Of a stretch of 64,000 nucleotides of DNA, positions 1-7,551 are shown piece after piece. Position 1 is the first letter of the stretch. Every line of letters starts with the position of its first letter. Source of the stretch: Rhodopseudomonas palustris (GTDB lineage: Bacteria; Pseudomonadota; Alphaproteobacteria; Rhizobiales; Xanthobacteraceae); contig NZ_CP140155.1 of NCBI RefSeq assembly GCF_034479375.1, positions 3,162,001 through 3,226,000 on the forward strand, written 5' to 3'. Under the pieces are notes generated by a model. That model made no database searches and was not told where the DNA came from. It saw only the letters and a program-made list of their open reading frames with translations. The position numbers were made by a program, and so were the translations under genes.

Positions 1-1
1 T

Positions 2-940
2 TCGGACATCGACACCATCGAGCGGATCGAGATCATCCGCGACCTGCGGCTCGGCGCGTTCGACGCGCTGGTCGGCATCAATCTGCTGCGCGAAGGCCTC
101 GACATTCCGGAATGCGCGCTGGTGGCGATCCTCGACGCCGACAAGGAGGGCTTCCTGCGCAGCGAGACCTCGCTGATCCAGACCATCGGCCGCGCCGCGC
201 GCAACGTCGACGGCAAGGTGATCCTCTATGCCGACCACGTCACCGGCTCGATGCAGCGCGCGATGGACGAGACCGGTCGCCGCCGCGAGAAGCAGATCGA
301 ATACAACACCGCGCACGGCATCACCCCGGAGAGCATCAAGAAGTCGATCGGAGATATTCTCGGCTCGGTGTACGAGCGCGACCACGTGCTGGTCGAGATC
401 GGCGACGGCAAGGGCTCGGGCTTCACCGACGACGCCGCGGTGATCGGGCACAATTTCGGGGCGGTGCTGGCCGACCTCGAAACCAGGATGCGCGAGGCCG
501 CCGCCGACCTCAACTTCGAGGAAGCCGCGCGACTGCGCGACGAAGTCAAACGCCTGCGCGCGACCGAACTGGCGGTGAGCGACGACCCGACGGTGAAGCA
601 GCGCGGCGTCGCCGCCAAGGCGGGGAGCTACAAGGGCGACAAACAGTTCGGCGCCTCCGCCAACCTGCCGAAACTCTCGACCGAACGCGGCGGCAACAAC
701 ACCCCGCGCAGCAAGGTGCACAAACCCGACCTCGACGAAATGGGCATCGCCGGCTGGCACGAAGTCAAGAAAGTGCAGCGGAGCAAGCCGCGCAAACCGA
801 CGCTCGACGAGATGGGCCCGGGCACCGAGAGCAGGATCTTCCAGCCGACCAACAGCCGCGAGTCGGGGCCGGAATTCGGCCCCGCCCCGCGCTCGAGCGG
901 CGGGGCGCCGGGGCATCGGGGCGGGTGGAAGAAGAGGTAG
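2..940 (+). CDS. uvrB: UvrABC system protein B, C-terminal part (5' end outside window)
   Basis: UvrB is the DNA helicase-like damage-verification subunit of the UvrABC nucleotide-excision nuclease; it receives DNA from UvrA and recruits UvrC. The reading frame is open from base 2, so the gene starts upstream. The visible part begins inside helicase domain 2, with the run [13 protein letters not shown] followed by [12 protein letters not shown] and QTIGRAARN (motifs V and VI, the last holding the arginines used in ATP hydrolysis). The UVR domain that binds UvrC lies at about bases 460-570, with the typical LxxxMxxAAxxLxFExAAxLRDEV pattern. After it comes a roughly 110-residue low-complexity basic/proline-rich tail containing two similar KP-LDEMG segments; such tails are common in alphaproteobacterial UvrB. 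Identification is secure; the tail has no assigned role. Confidence 0.97.
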   Translation, partial: SDIDTIERIEIIRDLRLGAFDALVGINLLREGLDIPECALVAILDADKEGFLRSETSLIQTIGRAARNVDGKVILYADHVTGSMQRAMDETGRRREKQIEYNTAHGITPESIKKSIGDILGSVYERDHVLVEIGDGKGSGFTDDAAVIGHNFGAVLADLETRMREAAADLNFEEAARLRDEVKRLRATELAVSDDPTVKQRGVAAKAGSYKGDKQFGASANLPKLSTERGGNNTPRSKVHKPDLDEMGIAGWHEVKKVQRSKPRKPTLDEMGPGTESRIFQPTNSRESGPEFGPAPRSSGGAPGHRGGWKKR

Positions 941-973
941 CTTGTCAAGCGAGGACTATGCACCCGTCTGACT

Positions 974-1019
974 CTATGCTTCACTAATTGTATTTTAACA
1001 ATCAATTAGTGGGGCATAG
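974..1019. promoter_or_regulatory. Long inverted repeat abutting the start codon of the lipoprotein gene
   Basis: Two 17-base arms (974-990 and 1003-1019) match at 15 of 17 positions around a 12-base AT-rich loop; the only mismatches are two adjacent bases. The right arm ends one base before the ATG at 1020 and contains the GGGG run at 1011-1014, the only Shine-Dalgarno-like sequence for that gene. In RNA the hairpin would sequester the ribosome binding site; in DNA it could be a repressor operator. It could also end uvrB transcription, but no T-run follows the right arm. The repeat is seen directly; its function is inferred. Confidence 0.6.
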
Positions 1020-2084
1020 ATGAGTATCAACTTGAAATCATTTGCCTTTACGGCTGTTTTTTCGGGCGCTTGCGCTGGCTGTGTCGGCGGTCAAGTCGTT
1101 GAGGGATCGAACTCCGCGCCGCTGGATGAGGCGTTCGACGGCGCCTACATGGCCTATTTCCTGCCTAGGGGCGAGTTGACGGCAACGGCCAGCTACGATC
1201 CTCAGTCGGAAACGATAACCCTATCCTCGACCCCTAAAATCCTTCCTGACCTTAAACATCGGGAAAGCGTGCTGTACCGGCACAGCGATATGTCCAACGA
1301 CGAAGTCACAATCGAAATCGATCCGAACGGACTACTCAAATCGGTATCCACTACGACGACCGACCAAACAAAAGAGATCGTCAAGGCTGTGGCTGAAGTC
1401 GCACAACAGTTCAGCACTTTGCAAAGAGAAGTTCAGAAGGGCCAGTTCAGTACGTTCCTCGAGGCCCCCCTTGGGTCGAAGGAGACTCCGCCGCTTCCAC
1501 CACCACCGAACTGCCCCAAAGCTGCCGTTCAGGCAACGTTCGATCTGACGTATGGGAGCGCCGGGGACCATCACAAACCCACTAAACCACTCACACTGAA
1601 GGCGACCCCGGCAGTGGGCGACAGCAGACCGGAAAAGGAAAAGTCGAGCGAAACTTGCGAACTGAGCATCTCGATCACCGATGTGAATATCGGCAAGAAG
1701 GGTGCCATCCCGACCCAAGTGTCCCTGCCGGCGGCAGCTTACCCCGCGACAGCCCTCTATTACCAAGATCAACCGCGCATTTGTCCGACCAACGCGGTGT
1801 GCTTCCGGACAGCGACAGGCCGTGAACTGAAGATCTCCGCGAGCCTCACGCGTCCACGCGCAAAGACCCTGCCGGCTGAGACTGTGGAGACTGTCGTGGC
1901 TCCAGGGCCGCATCAAGGGGTGCTTTACTTCAACAGGCGAGCGTTCGTCAGCAATTCGACGACGGCAAGTTTCACCAACGGCATGCTCACGAAGTTGGTC
2001 GCCAAGGACCCGAGCGCAGCGCTCGGAGCGCTCCAGCTTTCGACTGAGGTACTGAAATCGTTCACCGTGTTGGTGAAGTTGTAG
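1020..2084 (+). CDS. Putative lipoprotein of unknown function
   Basis: A 354-residue protein that I do not recognise. The N-terminus has a short basic start, a hydrophobic stretch (about residues 7-20) and a cysteine pair ending in CAGC, which could be a degenerate lipobox with Cys21 lipidated; an ordinary signal peptide is the alternative. The remainder is polar, with a proline-rich stretch around residues 155-165 and cysteines near residues 165, 219, 254 and 260 that could form disulfides outside the cytoplasm. Base composition is visibly lower in GC and less codon-biased than the surrounding genes, and an IS element lies 75 bases downstream, so this is probably an accessory, horizontally acquired gene. 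The ATG at 1020 is the first in frame and sits directly behind the inverted repeat at 974-1019. Confidence 0.7.
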   Translation: MSINLKSFAFTAVFSGACAGCVGGQVVEGSNSAPLDEAFDGAYMAYFLPRGELTATASYDPQSETITLSSTPKILPDLKHRESVLYRHSDMSNDEVTIEIDPNGLLKSVSTTTTDQTKEIVKAVAEVAQQFSTLQREVQKGQFSTFLEAPLGSKETPPLPPPPNCPKAAVQATFDLTYGSAGDHHKPTKPLTLKATPAVGDSRPEKEKSSETCELSISITDVNIGKKGAIPTQVSLPAAAYPATALYYQDQPRICPTNAVCFRTATGRELKISASLTRPRAKTLPAETVETVVAPGPHQGVLYFNRRAFVSNSTTASFTNGMLTKLVAKDPSAALGALQLSTEVLKSFTVLVKL

Positions 2085-2159
2085 ATCGAATAGAGGGCTG
2101 GATGTCCGTCCAAGCGGAGGCAGACAGGATCAATCGGCGGTGAGCAATATGGGTACGGA

Positions 2160-2202
2160 CCGGATAGATTCCTGACAGTTCAGACCGGGGTGATTGTCGA
2201 CA
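2160..2202 (+). repeat. Left terminal inverted repeat of the IS481-family element
   Basis: Pairs with 3428-3470. The transposase ATG lies 30 bases inside its inner edge. Confidence 0.8.
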
Positions 2203-2232
2203 GTTCACACTGCATCGGAGGGAGGACCGCCG

Positions 2233-3450
2233 ATGCCTTTTGTGGAGACCTGTCGGATGGAACAGCGGGTGCGGATGCTGTCGGAGCATGCGAGCGGCCA
2301 TTGGAGCGTGTCGGATCTGTGCCGGCGCTACGGGGTCAGTCGAGACACGTTCTACGAGTGGCGGCGGCGTCGGGACAGCGGGGCCGAGGACTGGTTCGTG
2401 GACCGCTCGCATGCTCCGCATCATTGCCCGCAGCGGACCGATGCCGCACTGGTTGCGACGATCGTCGATCTGCGGCGCCGGTTTCCGCACATGGGTCCGC
2501 GCAAGCTTCTGGCGATCCTGCGGCGCAAGCATCCGGAGAACGCGTGGCCTTCGGCCTCGACGATCGGCGGATTGTTGAAGCAGGCCGGGCTGATCGCGCC
2601 GGTCAGGCGGCGGCGGCCGGCGCTGGCTCAGCAACGACCGTTTGCAGCGGTGAGCGCGCCGAACGACGAATGGGCGGCCGACTTCAAGGGCTGGTTTCGG
2701 ACCCGCGACGGCACCCGGATCGATCCCTTGACGCTGACCGACGGTTTCAGCCGCTATCTGTTCGACATCGCCATCACGCCGCAAACCATCGACGCCACGA
2801 TGCCGTTGTTTCTCGATGCCTTCCGCCGCCATGGCCTGCCGCGGGCGATCCGCTGCGACAACGGCTCGCCGTTCGGTTCGACCGGCGCCTGCGGGCTGAC
2901 CCGGCTGTCGGCCTGGTGGCTCAAGCTCGGGATCGAGCCGCATTTCGTGCATCCAGCCTCGCCGCAGGAGAACGGCCGTCACGAGCGGATGCATCGGACC
3001 CTGAAGGCACAGACCTCGCGCCCGCCGGCGGCCACGGCGACCCAGCAGCAGTCCCGCTTCGATGCCTTCCGCGATCACTACAATCGGGAGCGCCCGCACG
3101 AGGCGCTCGGCCAGCGACCGCCGGCCGAACTCTACACCGTCTCGACGCGGCAGATGCCGGACCGGATCGCGGACCCCTGGTACGACGCCGACCACGAGGT
3201 GCGGCGGGTCCGCAGCTCCGGCGAGATCATGTGGCACGGCGAGCGCATCTTCATCAGCGAGGCGCTGATCGGAGAACCGATCGGCATCGCCGAACTCGAC
3301 AACGGCGACCAGATCGTGCGGTTCTGCCATTACGACATCGGCCTGATCGATCGCCTCCGCGTGTTCCGTCGCTTCGCTCCGCCCCGAGAGGGGCTGCGCT
3401 ACGCGCCGCAACACGCGGACAAAGACCTGTCGACAATCATCCCGGTCTAA
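2233..3450 (+). CDS. IS481-family transposase
   Basis: DDE transposase of 405 residues. The N-terminal region (about 1-120) holds a helix-turn-helix (SVSDLCRRYGVSRDTFYEW) and a second winged-helix-like segment. The integrase core starts near residue 145, and the catalytic acidic triad is visible as the Asp in WAADFKG (about 150), the Asp in RCDNGSPF (about 209) and the Glu in PQENGRHERMH (about 246). The tail has the EALGQRPPAELY motif usual in IS481/IS3-type proteins. The ATG at 2233 was chosen over an upstream ATG at 2194 because it has a strong GGAGG-type ribosome binding site and because 2194 lies inside the terminal repeat. The frame is intact, so the element is potentially active. Confidence 0.95.
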   Translation: MPFVETCRMEQRVRMLSEHASGHWSVSDLCRRYGVSRDTFYEWRRRRDSGAEDWFVDRSHAPHHCPQRTDAALVATIVDLRRRFPHMGPRKLLAILRRKHPENAWPSASTIGGLLKQAGLIAPVRRRRPALAQQRPFAAVSAPNDEWAADFKGWFRTRDGTRIDPLTLTDGFSRYLFDIAITPQTIDATMPLFLDAFRRHGLPRAIRCDNGSPFGSTGACGLTRLSAWWLKLGIEPHFVHPASPQENGRHERMHRTLKAQTSRPPAATATQQQSRFDAFRDHYNRERPHEALGQRPPAELYTVSTRQMPDRIADPWYDADHEVRRVRSSGEIMWHGERIFISEALIGEPIGIAELDNGDQIVRFCHYDIGLIDRLRVFRRFAPPREGLRYAPQHADKDLSTIIPV

Positions 3451-3470
3451 AGTGTCGGGAATCATGCCGG
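3428..3470 (-). repeat. Right terminal inverted repeat of the IS481-family element
   Basis: Reverse-complement partner of 2160-2202. It contains the transposase stop codon on the plus strand and, on the minus strand, supplies the last two codons and the stop (3462-3464) of the ferredoxin-like gene. Confidence 0.8.
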
Positions 3471-3779
3471 TTGAACAATGCCCACCGCCTCCCCTGCCCC
3501 CTCTGCGTCCTCCACCAGCACATACTCCCCTCGCGCCAGCGTCGCCGCGCTGGCGGTGACCACGGCGCGTTTGGGGCAGATGCCGAGGCAGCCGGTGGTG
3601 ACCAGCCTGGCGCGCTTGCCGCCGCGCGCGGCGGCGTGGCTCTTCAGCTCGGCCTTCAGCGCCTGCTTGAGCTTCTTGCCGTCCTTGATGCGGGACAGGC
3701 ACTTGCCGCAGATCAGCACCGGCGGCGGGCGTTTGGGGCGGAGGATGGTGGGAGCGGATTTCGGGGGCATGATCGCCAT
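3462..3779 (-). CDS. Thioredoxin-like [2Fe-2S] ferredoxin domain protein, C-terminus altered by IS insertion
   Basis: A 105-residue (2Fe-2S) ferredoxin-like protein. Four cysteines sit in the family pattern: Cys24 and Cys27 in LICGKC, Cys64 and Cys68 in TTGCLGICPK, expected to ligate one [2Fe-2S] cluster; the electron-transfer partner is unknown. The start at 3779 (MAIMPPK) gives a normal N-terminus; a second ATG three codons later is possible, and neither has a good ribosome binding site. The last two residues and the stop codon fall inside the right terminal repeat of the IS481 element, so the native C-terminus has been replaced. The loss is probably small because the segment after the second cysteine pair is largely present, and the protein may still function. 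Confidence 0.8.
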   Translation of the reverse strand: MAIMPPKSAPTILRPKRPPPVLICGKCLSRIKDGKKLKQALKAELKSHAAARGGKRARLVTTGCLGICPKRAVVTASAATLARGEYVLVEDAEGAGEAVGIVQPA

Positions 3780-3848
3780 ATAGGGACGATCGCGAGTTGT
3801 GGGATGGGTCGAACGCAGTGAAACCCGCGAGTTTTCCTTGCGTCTCCC

Positions 3849-3945
3849 CGTCATGCCCGGCCTTGTGCCGGGCATCCACGAGGACGCGAGAAAGACGTGG
3901 ATGGCAAGAAGGACGTGGATGGCCGGGTCGAGCCCGGCCATGACG
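3849..3945. repeat. Intergenic palindromic repeat, family C (GTCATGCCCGG type)
   Basis: The outer ends are CGTCATG and CATGACG. Inside are two short hairpins (CCCGGCCTTGTGCCGGG and GCCGGGTCGAGCCCGGC) and a central ACGTGGATGG motif repeated in tandem. Together with the terminator at 3983-4013 it fills the 306-base gap between the ferredoxin and thiolase genes. Related elements lie at 10475, 20897, 52171 and 61078. Confidence 0.8.
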
Positions 3946-3982
3946 ACGTGGCGAAGTTCGGAGCAAACAATTCGGGGCAAAC

Positions 3983-4013
3983 AAAAGGGCGGCGCGTGCG
4001 GCGCCGCCCTTTT
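3983..4013 (-). terminator. Rho-independent terminator downstream of the thiolase gene
   Basis: A perfect 13-base stem (3983-3995 and 4001-4013) with a 5-base loop; the stem ends are four A and four T, so it can work in either direction. It lies 73 bases beyond the thiolase stop codon on the minus strand. Confidence 0.85.
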
Positions 4014-4085
4014 CAGTCAGTTCAGTTCGTCAACGCCGCGCGGACCACGCAATGCCGCCGCGCCGTGCGACGTCGTCCCCTCAGC

Positions 4086-5339
4086 TCACACCCGCTCGAT
4101 GATGATCGCGGGGGCCATGCCGCCCGCCGCGCACATCGTGACCAGGCCGCGCTTCAGGCCGCGGCGTTCGAGTTCGTCGAGCACGGTGCCGATCAGGATC
4201 GCGCCGGTGGCGCCGATCGGGTGGCCGAGCGCGATCGCGCCGCCGTTGACGTTGACCTTGTCACGATCGAGATCGAGGTCGCGGATGAACTTCTCGGTGA
4301 CCACGGCGAAGGCTTCGTTGATCTCCCACAGATCGATGTCGTCCTTGGTGAGCCCGGCCTTCGCCAGCACCTTCTTCGCCGCCGGCACCGGGGCGTTCAG
4401 CATCAGCGTCGGGTCGTCGCCGATATTGGCCATCGCCACGATCTTCGCACGCGGCTTCAGCCCGTGCTTGTCGGCATAGGCCTTCGAGGTCAGCAGCACC
4501 GCGGCGGCGCCGTCGACCACGCCCGAGGAATTGCCGGCGTGGTGGACGTGCTTGATCTCGACGTCCGGGTACTTCTGGTTGATCAGCTTGCGATAGGTCG
4601 TGCCCTTGTCGTCGAGCGGATAGTCGGCGATCGCGGTGAAGGCCGGCTTCAGCGCGGCGAGGCCTTCGGCGGTCGTCTCCGGGCGCGGATATTCGTCCTT
4701 GGCCAGCACGACGTTGCCGTCGTCGTCCTTGACCGGGATGATGCTCTTGTCGAAGCGGCCTTCCTTGATGGCGATCGCGGCGCGGCGCTGGCTTTCCAGC
4801 CCCAGCGCGTCGAGCGCCTCGCGGCTGATGCCTTCCATGCTGGCGATGGCGTCGCCGCAGATGCCCTGATGCGACTGCGGATGCAGCTTGGCGAGGCGGA
4901 CATTGCCCGAGCCCATGCCGAGCGGCGGCTTGCCGGCCGCCATGTCCTCGGCGGCCATCGAGGCGGTCAGCGACATCATTTCGGTGCCGCCGGCGATCAC
5001 CACGTCTTCCATGCCGCTCATGATCTGCGCCGCTGCGAAGTTCACCGCGGTGATGCCGCCGCCGCAGAAGCGGTCGAGCGTGGTGCCGGAGGCCTTGATG
5101 TCGTAGCCGGCGTCGAGCGCCGCCATGCGGCCGAGGTCGCCGCCCTGCTTGCCGCGCTGGGTCGAGGTCGACCAGATGATGTCGTCGACTTCGGCGGTGT
5201 CGAGCTTGTTGCGTTCGGCGATCGCCTTCAGCACGGCGGCGGCGAGATGTTGCGGATGCATCTCCGCGAGTTTGCCCTTGCCGACCTTGCCGATCCCGCG
5301 GGGGGTGCGGACTGCGTCGATGATGTAGGCGTCGGCCAT
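4086..5339 (-). CDS. Thiolase (acetyl-CoA C-acyltransferase family)
   Basis: A 417-residue thiolase that condenses two acyl-CoA molecules or cleaves 3-ketoacyl-CoA, acting in fatty-acid beta-oxidation or acetoacetyl-CoA formation in the cytoplasm. The nucleophilic cysteine is Cys92 in DRFCGGG, the active-site histidine is His373 in GGAIALGHPIGATG, and the second cysteine is Cys403 in MCAAGGMAP. Residues 1-10 (ADAYIIDAVRTP) are the usual thiolase N-terminus. The ATG at 5339 is preceded by a GGGAG-like ribosome binding site. The gene stands alone on the minus strand with its own terminator, so its partner enzymes cannot be read from context. Substrate chain length is not determinable; the sequence looks closer to the FadA/FadI group than to PhaA, but this is an impression. 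Confidence 0.93.
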   Translation of the reverse strand: MADAYIIDAVRTPRGIGKVGKGKLAEMHPQHLAAAVLKAIAERNKLDTAEVDDIIWSTSTQRGKQGGDLGRMAALDAGYDIKASGTTLDRFCGGGITAVNFAAAQIMSGMEDVVIAGGTEMMSLTASMAAEDMAAGKPPLGMGSGNVRLAKLHPQSHQGICGDAIASMEGISREALDALGLESQRRAAIAIKEGRFDKSIIPVKDDDGNVVLAKDEYPRPETTAEGLAALKPAFTAIADYPLDDKGTTYRKLINQKYPDVEIKHVHHAGNSSGVVDGAAAVLLTSKAYADKHGLKPRAKIVAMANIGDDPTLMLNAPVPAAKKVLAKAGLTKDDIDLWEINEAFAVVTEKFIRDLDLDRDKVNVNGGAIALGHPIGATGAILIGTVLDELERRGLKRGLVTMCAAGGMAPAIIIERV

Positions 5340-5510
5340 TTTCTTGTTCTCCCAGGGTTCTTGAGATTTATTGGCGGCGAGATTGTCCGAGCGGATCACG
5401 AAGTCAAGCCCGCCGCGCGCCGATGCGCCCTGCGCGGCGAATTGCCATTCGCCGCGCGGCCCCGCATATTCCGCCGCAACGAATGTTCGTTGATCTGGGG
5501 GACTACAGGA

Positions 5511-5903
5511 ATGGCCGACGCCGATCTGGATGGCATCATCCGGCAGCTTGCGAAGCAGCAGAACAAGACGCTCACCGGCGCGGTGAAGGCGCGGCGCGAT
5601 CACTATCTCGGCCTCGCCGCCAGGGCCAAGGACGCCGCCGGCAAGGCGCGCGCCAAGGAGCTCGCCAAGGCGGCGATGGAGCAAGGCCTCGCCGCGGCGA
5701 AGCGGCTGCAGGTCGCGGCCGATAATGCAGCGGACTCCTACGCGCGCGCGATGCGCAAGGCGGCCGAGACCGCGGCGGCGGCGGCAGCGGATAGCAAGGC
5801 GGCGGCGAAGAAGGCCGCGGCCGCGGCCGGCGCCGCGAAGGCCGCCAGGCCGAAGCCCGGCAAGACGCCGGCGAAGCGCAAGGCGGGCAAAGCGAAGGCC
5901 TGA
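5511..5903 (+). CDS. Small basic Lys/Ala-rich protein with histone H1-like tail
   Basis: A 130-residue protein of unknown function. The first half (residues 1-75) is predicted helical, with a run of alternating Ala, Lys and Arg. The second half is almost only Ala, Lys and Pro, ending in several KPGKTPAKRKAGKAKA-type repeats that resemble histone H1 tails and bacterial H1-like DNA-binding proteins. It could bind nucleic acid or be a small coiled-coil protein; the sequence alone does not decide. The start at 5511 has an AGGA immediately upstream and gives the usual MADADLDG-type N-terminus. It is divergent from the thiolase gene, with 171 bases between the two starts. Strong GC bias keeps all three frames open here, but this frame alone has a clear start signal. 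Confidence 0.6.
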   Translation: MADADLDGIIRQLAKQQNKTLTGAVKARRDHYLGLAARAKDAAGKARAKELAKAAMEQGLAAAKRLQVAADNAADSYARAMRKAAETAAAAAADSKAAAKKAAAAAGAAKAARPKPGKTPAKRKAGKAKA

Positions 5904-6357
5904 GTAGTTCGACACGACCAGCGCGCACGGCCTGCGGCGACCCGCCTGCTGTGCCGGCGCGCGCGGATTCGGTCGGCCGCGACGCCAGCGCGCCCAGCGC
6001 CTCTGCGCGAGCCCGGACGGCGACCGGCAGTCAACTCTTGGTGAGCGGACCCCGCCCACCGGGCCGGTTTCCGCGGGTCGGGGTTGCGACGAGGCGACGG
6101 AACCGCGCCCCGGAGCAGAACCCGAGTCATTTGTACACAAACAAGATGGCCGCGAGCCCACAGCGCCTGTTTCTGCCGATGTTTCGGGCTGAAATATCAT
6201 CCTGCTACTTTTTGTGCACCGCACAAAAAGTAGTTGCAATTTTCATCAAATGGTTCTAATTCGTTCGTATTGGCACAGCAAAGGGCGTGGCGACATCGAT
6301 GTCGCCTTGGCGCCGCTGGCTCAGCGTAACTCCAGTTTTCATGACCCGGACAGCTTC
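5904..6357. other. Intergenic region with a perfect palindrome
   Basis: A 454-base gap with no credible gene. The first 220 bases are very GC-rich and unremarkable. Bases about 6120-6270 are AT-rich, contain the 13-base palindrome at 6205-6233, and probably carry the promoter of the SnoaL-like gene at 6358. Confidence 0.5.
6205..6233. promoter_or_regulatory. Perfect 13-bp inverted repeat, candidate operator
   Basis: Arms 6205-6217 and 6221-6233 are exact reverse complements around the 3-base spacer ACC, with the core TTTGTGC / GCACAAA. No T-run follows, the tight loop and AT-rich surroundings favour a protein-binding site over a terminator, and it lies about 125 bases upstream of the SnoaL-like gene. 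The binding protein is unknown. Confidence 0.5.
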
Positions 6358-6789
6358 ATGACAGAGCACAGCCTCTGGCGTTTCTCGCGCGCTTTGCATC
6401 GCGCGCTCAACGAACGCCGTCTTGATGACCTGGCGAATATCATCGACGAGGACGTCGATTGGGCGATCTATGGCCCGATCGACATGTTTCCGTTCTTCGG
6501 CGCGCGCCACGGCAAGGCCGCGGTGATCGAGGTCTGCCGGCAGATCGCCGACAACATCCGCATCCATCGCTACGATCGCGAGGCGATCATGCTCGGCGTC
6601 GACACCTCGGCGTCGATGGTCCGCTACTCGCTGACCGCGCTCGATACCAACAAGCCGATCAGCCTGCGGATGGCGCAATTCGCGCAGTTCAGGGGCGGCA
6701 AGCTGGTCAGCATGCGGATCCTGATCGACACGTTCGACCTGGTCGAACAGGCGATCGGCCATCCGATCGACCTGCCGCGGATCGCCTGA
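6358..6789 (+). CDS. SnoaL-like / nuclear transport factor 2-fold protein
   Basis: A 143-residue protein of the SnoaL/ketosteroid-isomerase-like superfamily. Visible family features are an N-terminal helix with FSRALHRALNERRLDDLANIIDEDVDWAIY, the FPFFGARHGKAAVIEVCRQIADNI stretch typical of these cone-shaped barrels, and the strand MAQFAQFRGGKLVSMRILIDTFDLVEQ near the C-terminus. Members bind small hydrophobic ligands or act as isomerases or hydrolases; the reaction here is unknown. I chose the ATG at 6358, where homology-like sequence begins; an upstream in-frame ATG at 6214 would add 48 residues that look like translated promoter DNA and cross the palindrome at 6205-6233. Confidence 0.75.
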   Translation: MTEHSLWRFSRALHRALNERRLDDLANIIDEDVDWAIYGPIDMFPFFGARHGKAAVIEVCRQIADNIRIHRYDREAIMLGVDTSASMVRYSLTALDTNKPISLRMAQFAQFRGGKLVSMRILIDTFDLVEQAIGHPIDLPRIA

Positions 6790-6958
6790 GCGCACGCTCC
6801 GGCGGCGGCTGTTAGGACTTGGTTAGCGAATTCGTGGAAACACCGGGTGGCCGCCGCAGATTGGCCGCGATGCGGTCAAAATGCGCTGCACTGATAGCTG
6901 CGCAAATGGCGTGCGGGGGACACACCGCGCTGCTCGACGCTCACCAAGGGAACAGCCG

Positions 6959-7411
6959 ATGAATGCCATTCCATCCGAGAAACTCGACACGCCCGAGACC
7001 GACGAGAATCTCGCTGCGGTCTCCGAAGTCGAAGCCGGTATCCGCGACTTCGTCCGCAACGACATCGCCTATCTGCGCCGGCCGTCGCCGGGCACGCTGA
7101 GCGGCACCGAGACGCCGGCGTCCACGACCGCGTCGTCGCCCACGCCGTCGCTCGACGCCAGCGCGGAGGCCACCGTCTCCAACGTCAATTCGCTGATCCA
7201 GCGCGTCGCCGGCACCTCGCTCGCCGAGATCGAGAACCTGATCGGCGAACTGGAAGCGCTGCGCGACCTGCTGCATGCCGAAGGCCAGCGCGTCCAGCGC
7301 GAGATCTCGGGCTACGCCCAGCTCAGCCAGCAGGCGATGAAGTCGACCCGTATGATCGCCGACAACGTTTCGCAGTGGAAGCGCTCGGCCGAGAACCTGC
7401 GCAACGGCTGA
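6959..7411 (+). CDS. Conserved hypothetical protein, probable coiled coil
   Basis: A 150-residue protein without a domain I can name. Residues 1-45 are acidic and polar, 46-75 form a Ser/Thr/Pro/Ala linker, and 75-150 are predicted helical with heptad-like spacing (SLIQRVAGTSLAEIENLIGELEALRDLL followed by QREISGYAQLSQQAM). There is no signal peptide or membrane segment, so a cytoplasmic protein is likely. An AAGGGA ribosome binding site precedes the ATG at 6959, and a clear terminator follows at 7451, so the gene is a monocistronic unit. Confidence 0.7.
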   Translation: MNAIPSEKLDTPETDENLAAVSEVEAGIRDFVRNDIAYLRRPSPGTLSGTETPASTTASSPTPSLDASAEATVSNVNSLIQRVAGTSLAEIENLIGELEALRDLLHAEGQRVQREISGYAQLSQQAMKSTRMIADNVSQWKRSAENLRNG

Positions 7412-7450
7412 GCCTGCTGCGCCAGCGCTGAAACACGACACGCCGAATCG

Positions 7451-7484
7451 AATGCAGCCATCGCGAGGTGGCTGCATTTTTCGT
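7451..7484 (+). terminator. Rho-independent terminator
   Basis: A 10-base perfect stem (7451-7460 and 7469-7478), 8-base loop and a T-rich tail, 40 bases after the stop codon of the gene at 6959-7411. Confidence 0.85.
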
Positions 7485-7551
7485 TTGGGATAGGAGCTGG
7501 TTAAGGAGGTGTTAACGAGCGGCGCGGAGCGCGCTCAGGCGACCTGCCGGC

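Larger units (their letters stand above)
2160..3470 (+). mobile_element. IS481-family insertion sequence with about 43-bp terminal inverted repeats
   Basis: A single-gene insertion sequence of about 1.31 kb. The left end (2160-2202) and the reverse complement of the right end (3428-3470) share one continuous imperfect repeat: both begin CCGG, pass through GATTCC and GACA, and finish with an identical 13-base block ending TGTCGACA. The innermost 31 bases of each arm (2172-2202 and 3428-3458) are the best conserved. The right arm contains the transposase stop codon (3448-3450). I found no convincing target-site duplication, so the exact outer boundary is uncertain by a few bases. The right end lies inside the 3' end of the neighbouring ferredoxin-like gene. 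Confidence 0.85.

Noticed and set aside
2141..3485. Target-site duplication around the IS element (CAAT-type matches)
   Set aside because: The matching bases on the two sides are short and not at the element's exact ends, so they could be chance.
2062..3984. A 640-residue open frame on the minus strand across the transposase
   Set aside because: It is antisense to a transposase with intact catalytic motifs, has low-complexity Arg/Gly-rich composition, and lacks a ribosome binding site; a product of high GC.
3897..5510. Upstream extension of the frame that ends at 5903 (668 residues)
   Set aside because: It runs antisense to the thiolase gene, which has clear motifs; only the last 130 codons, after the start at 5511, are credible.
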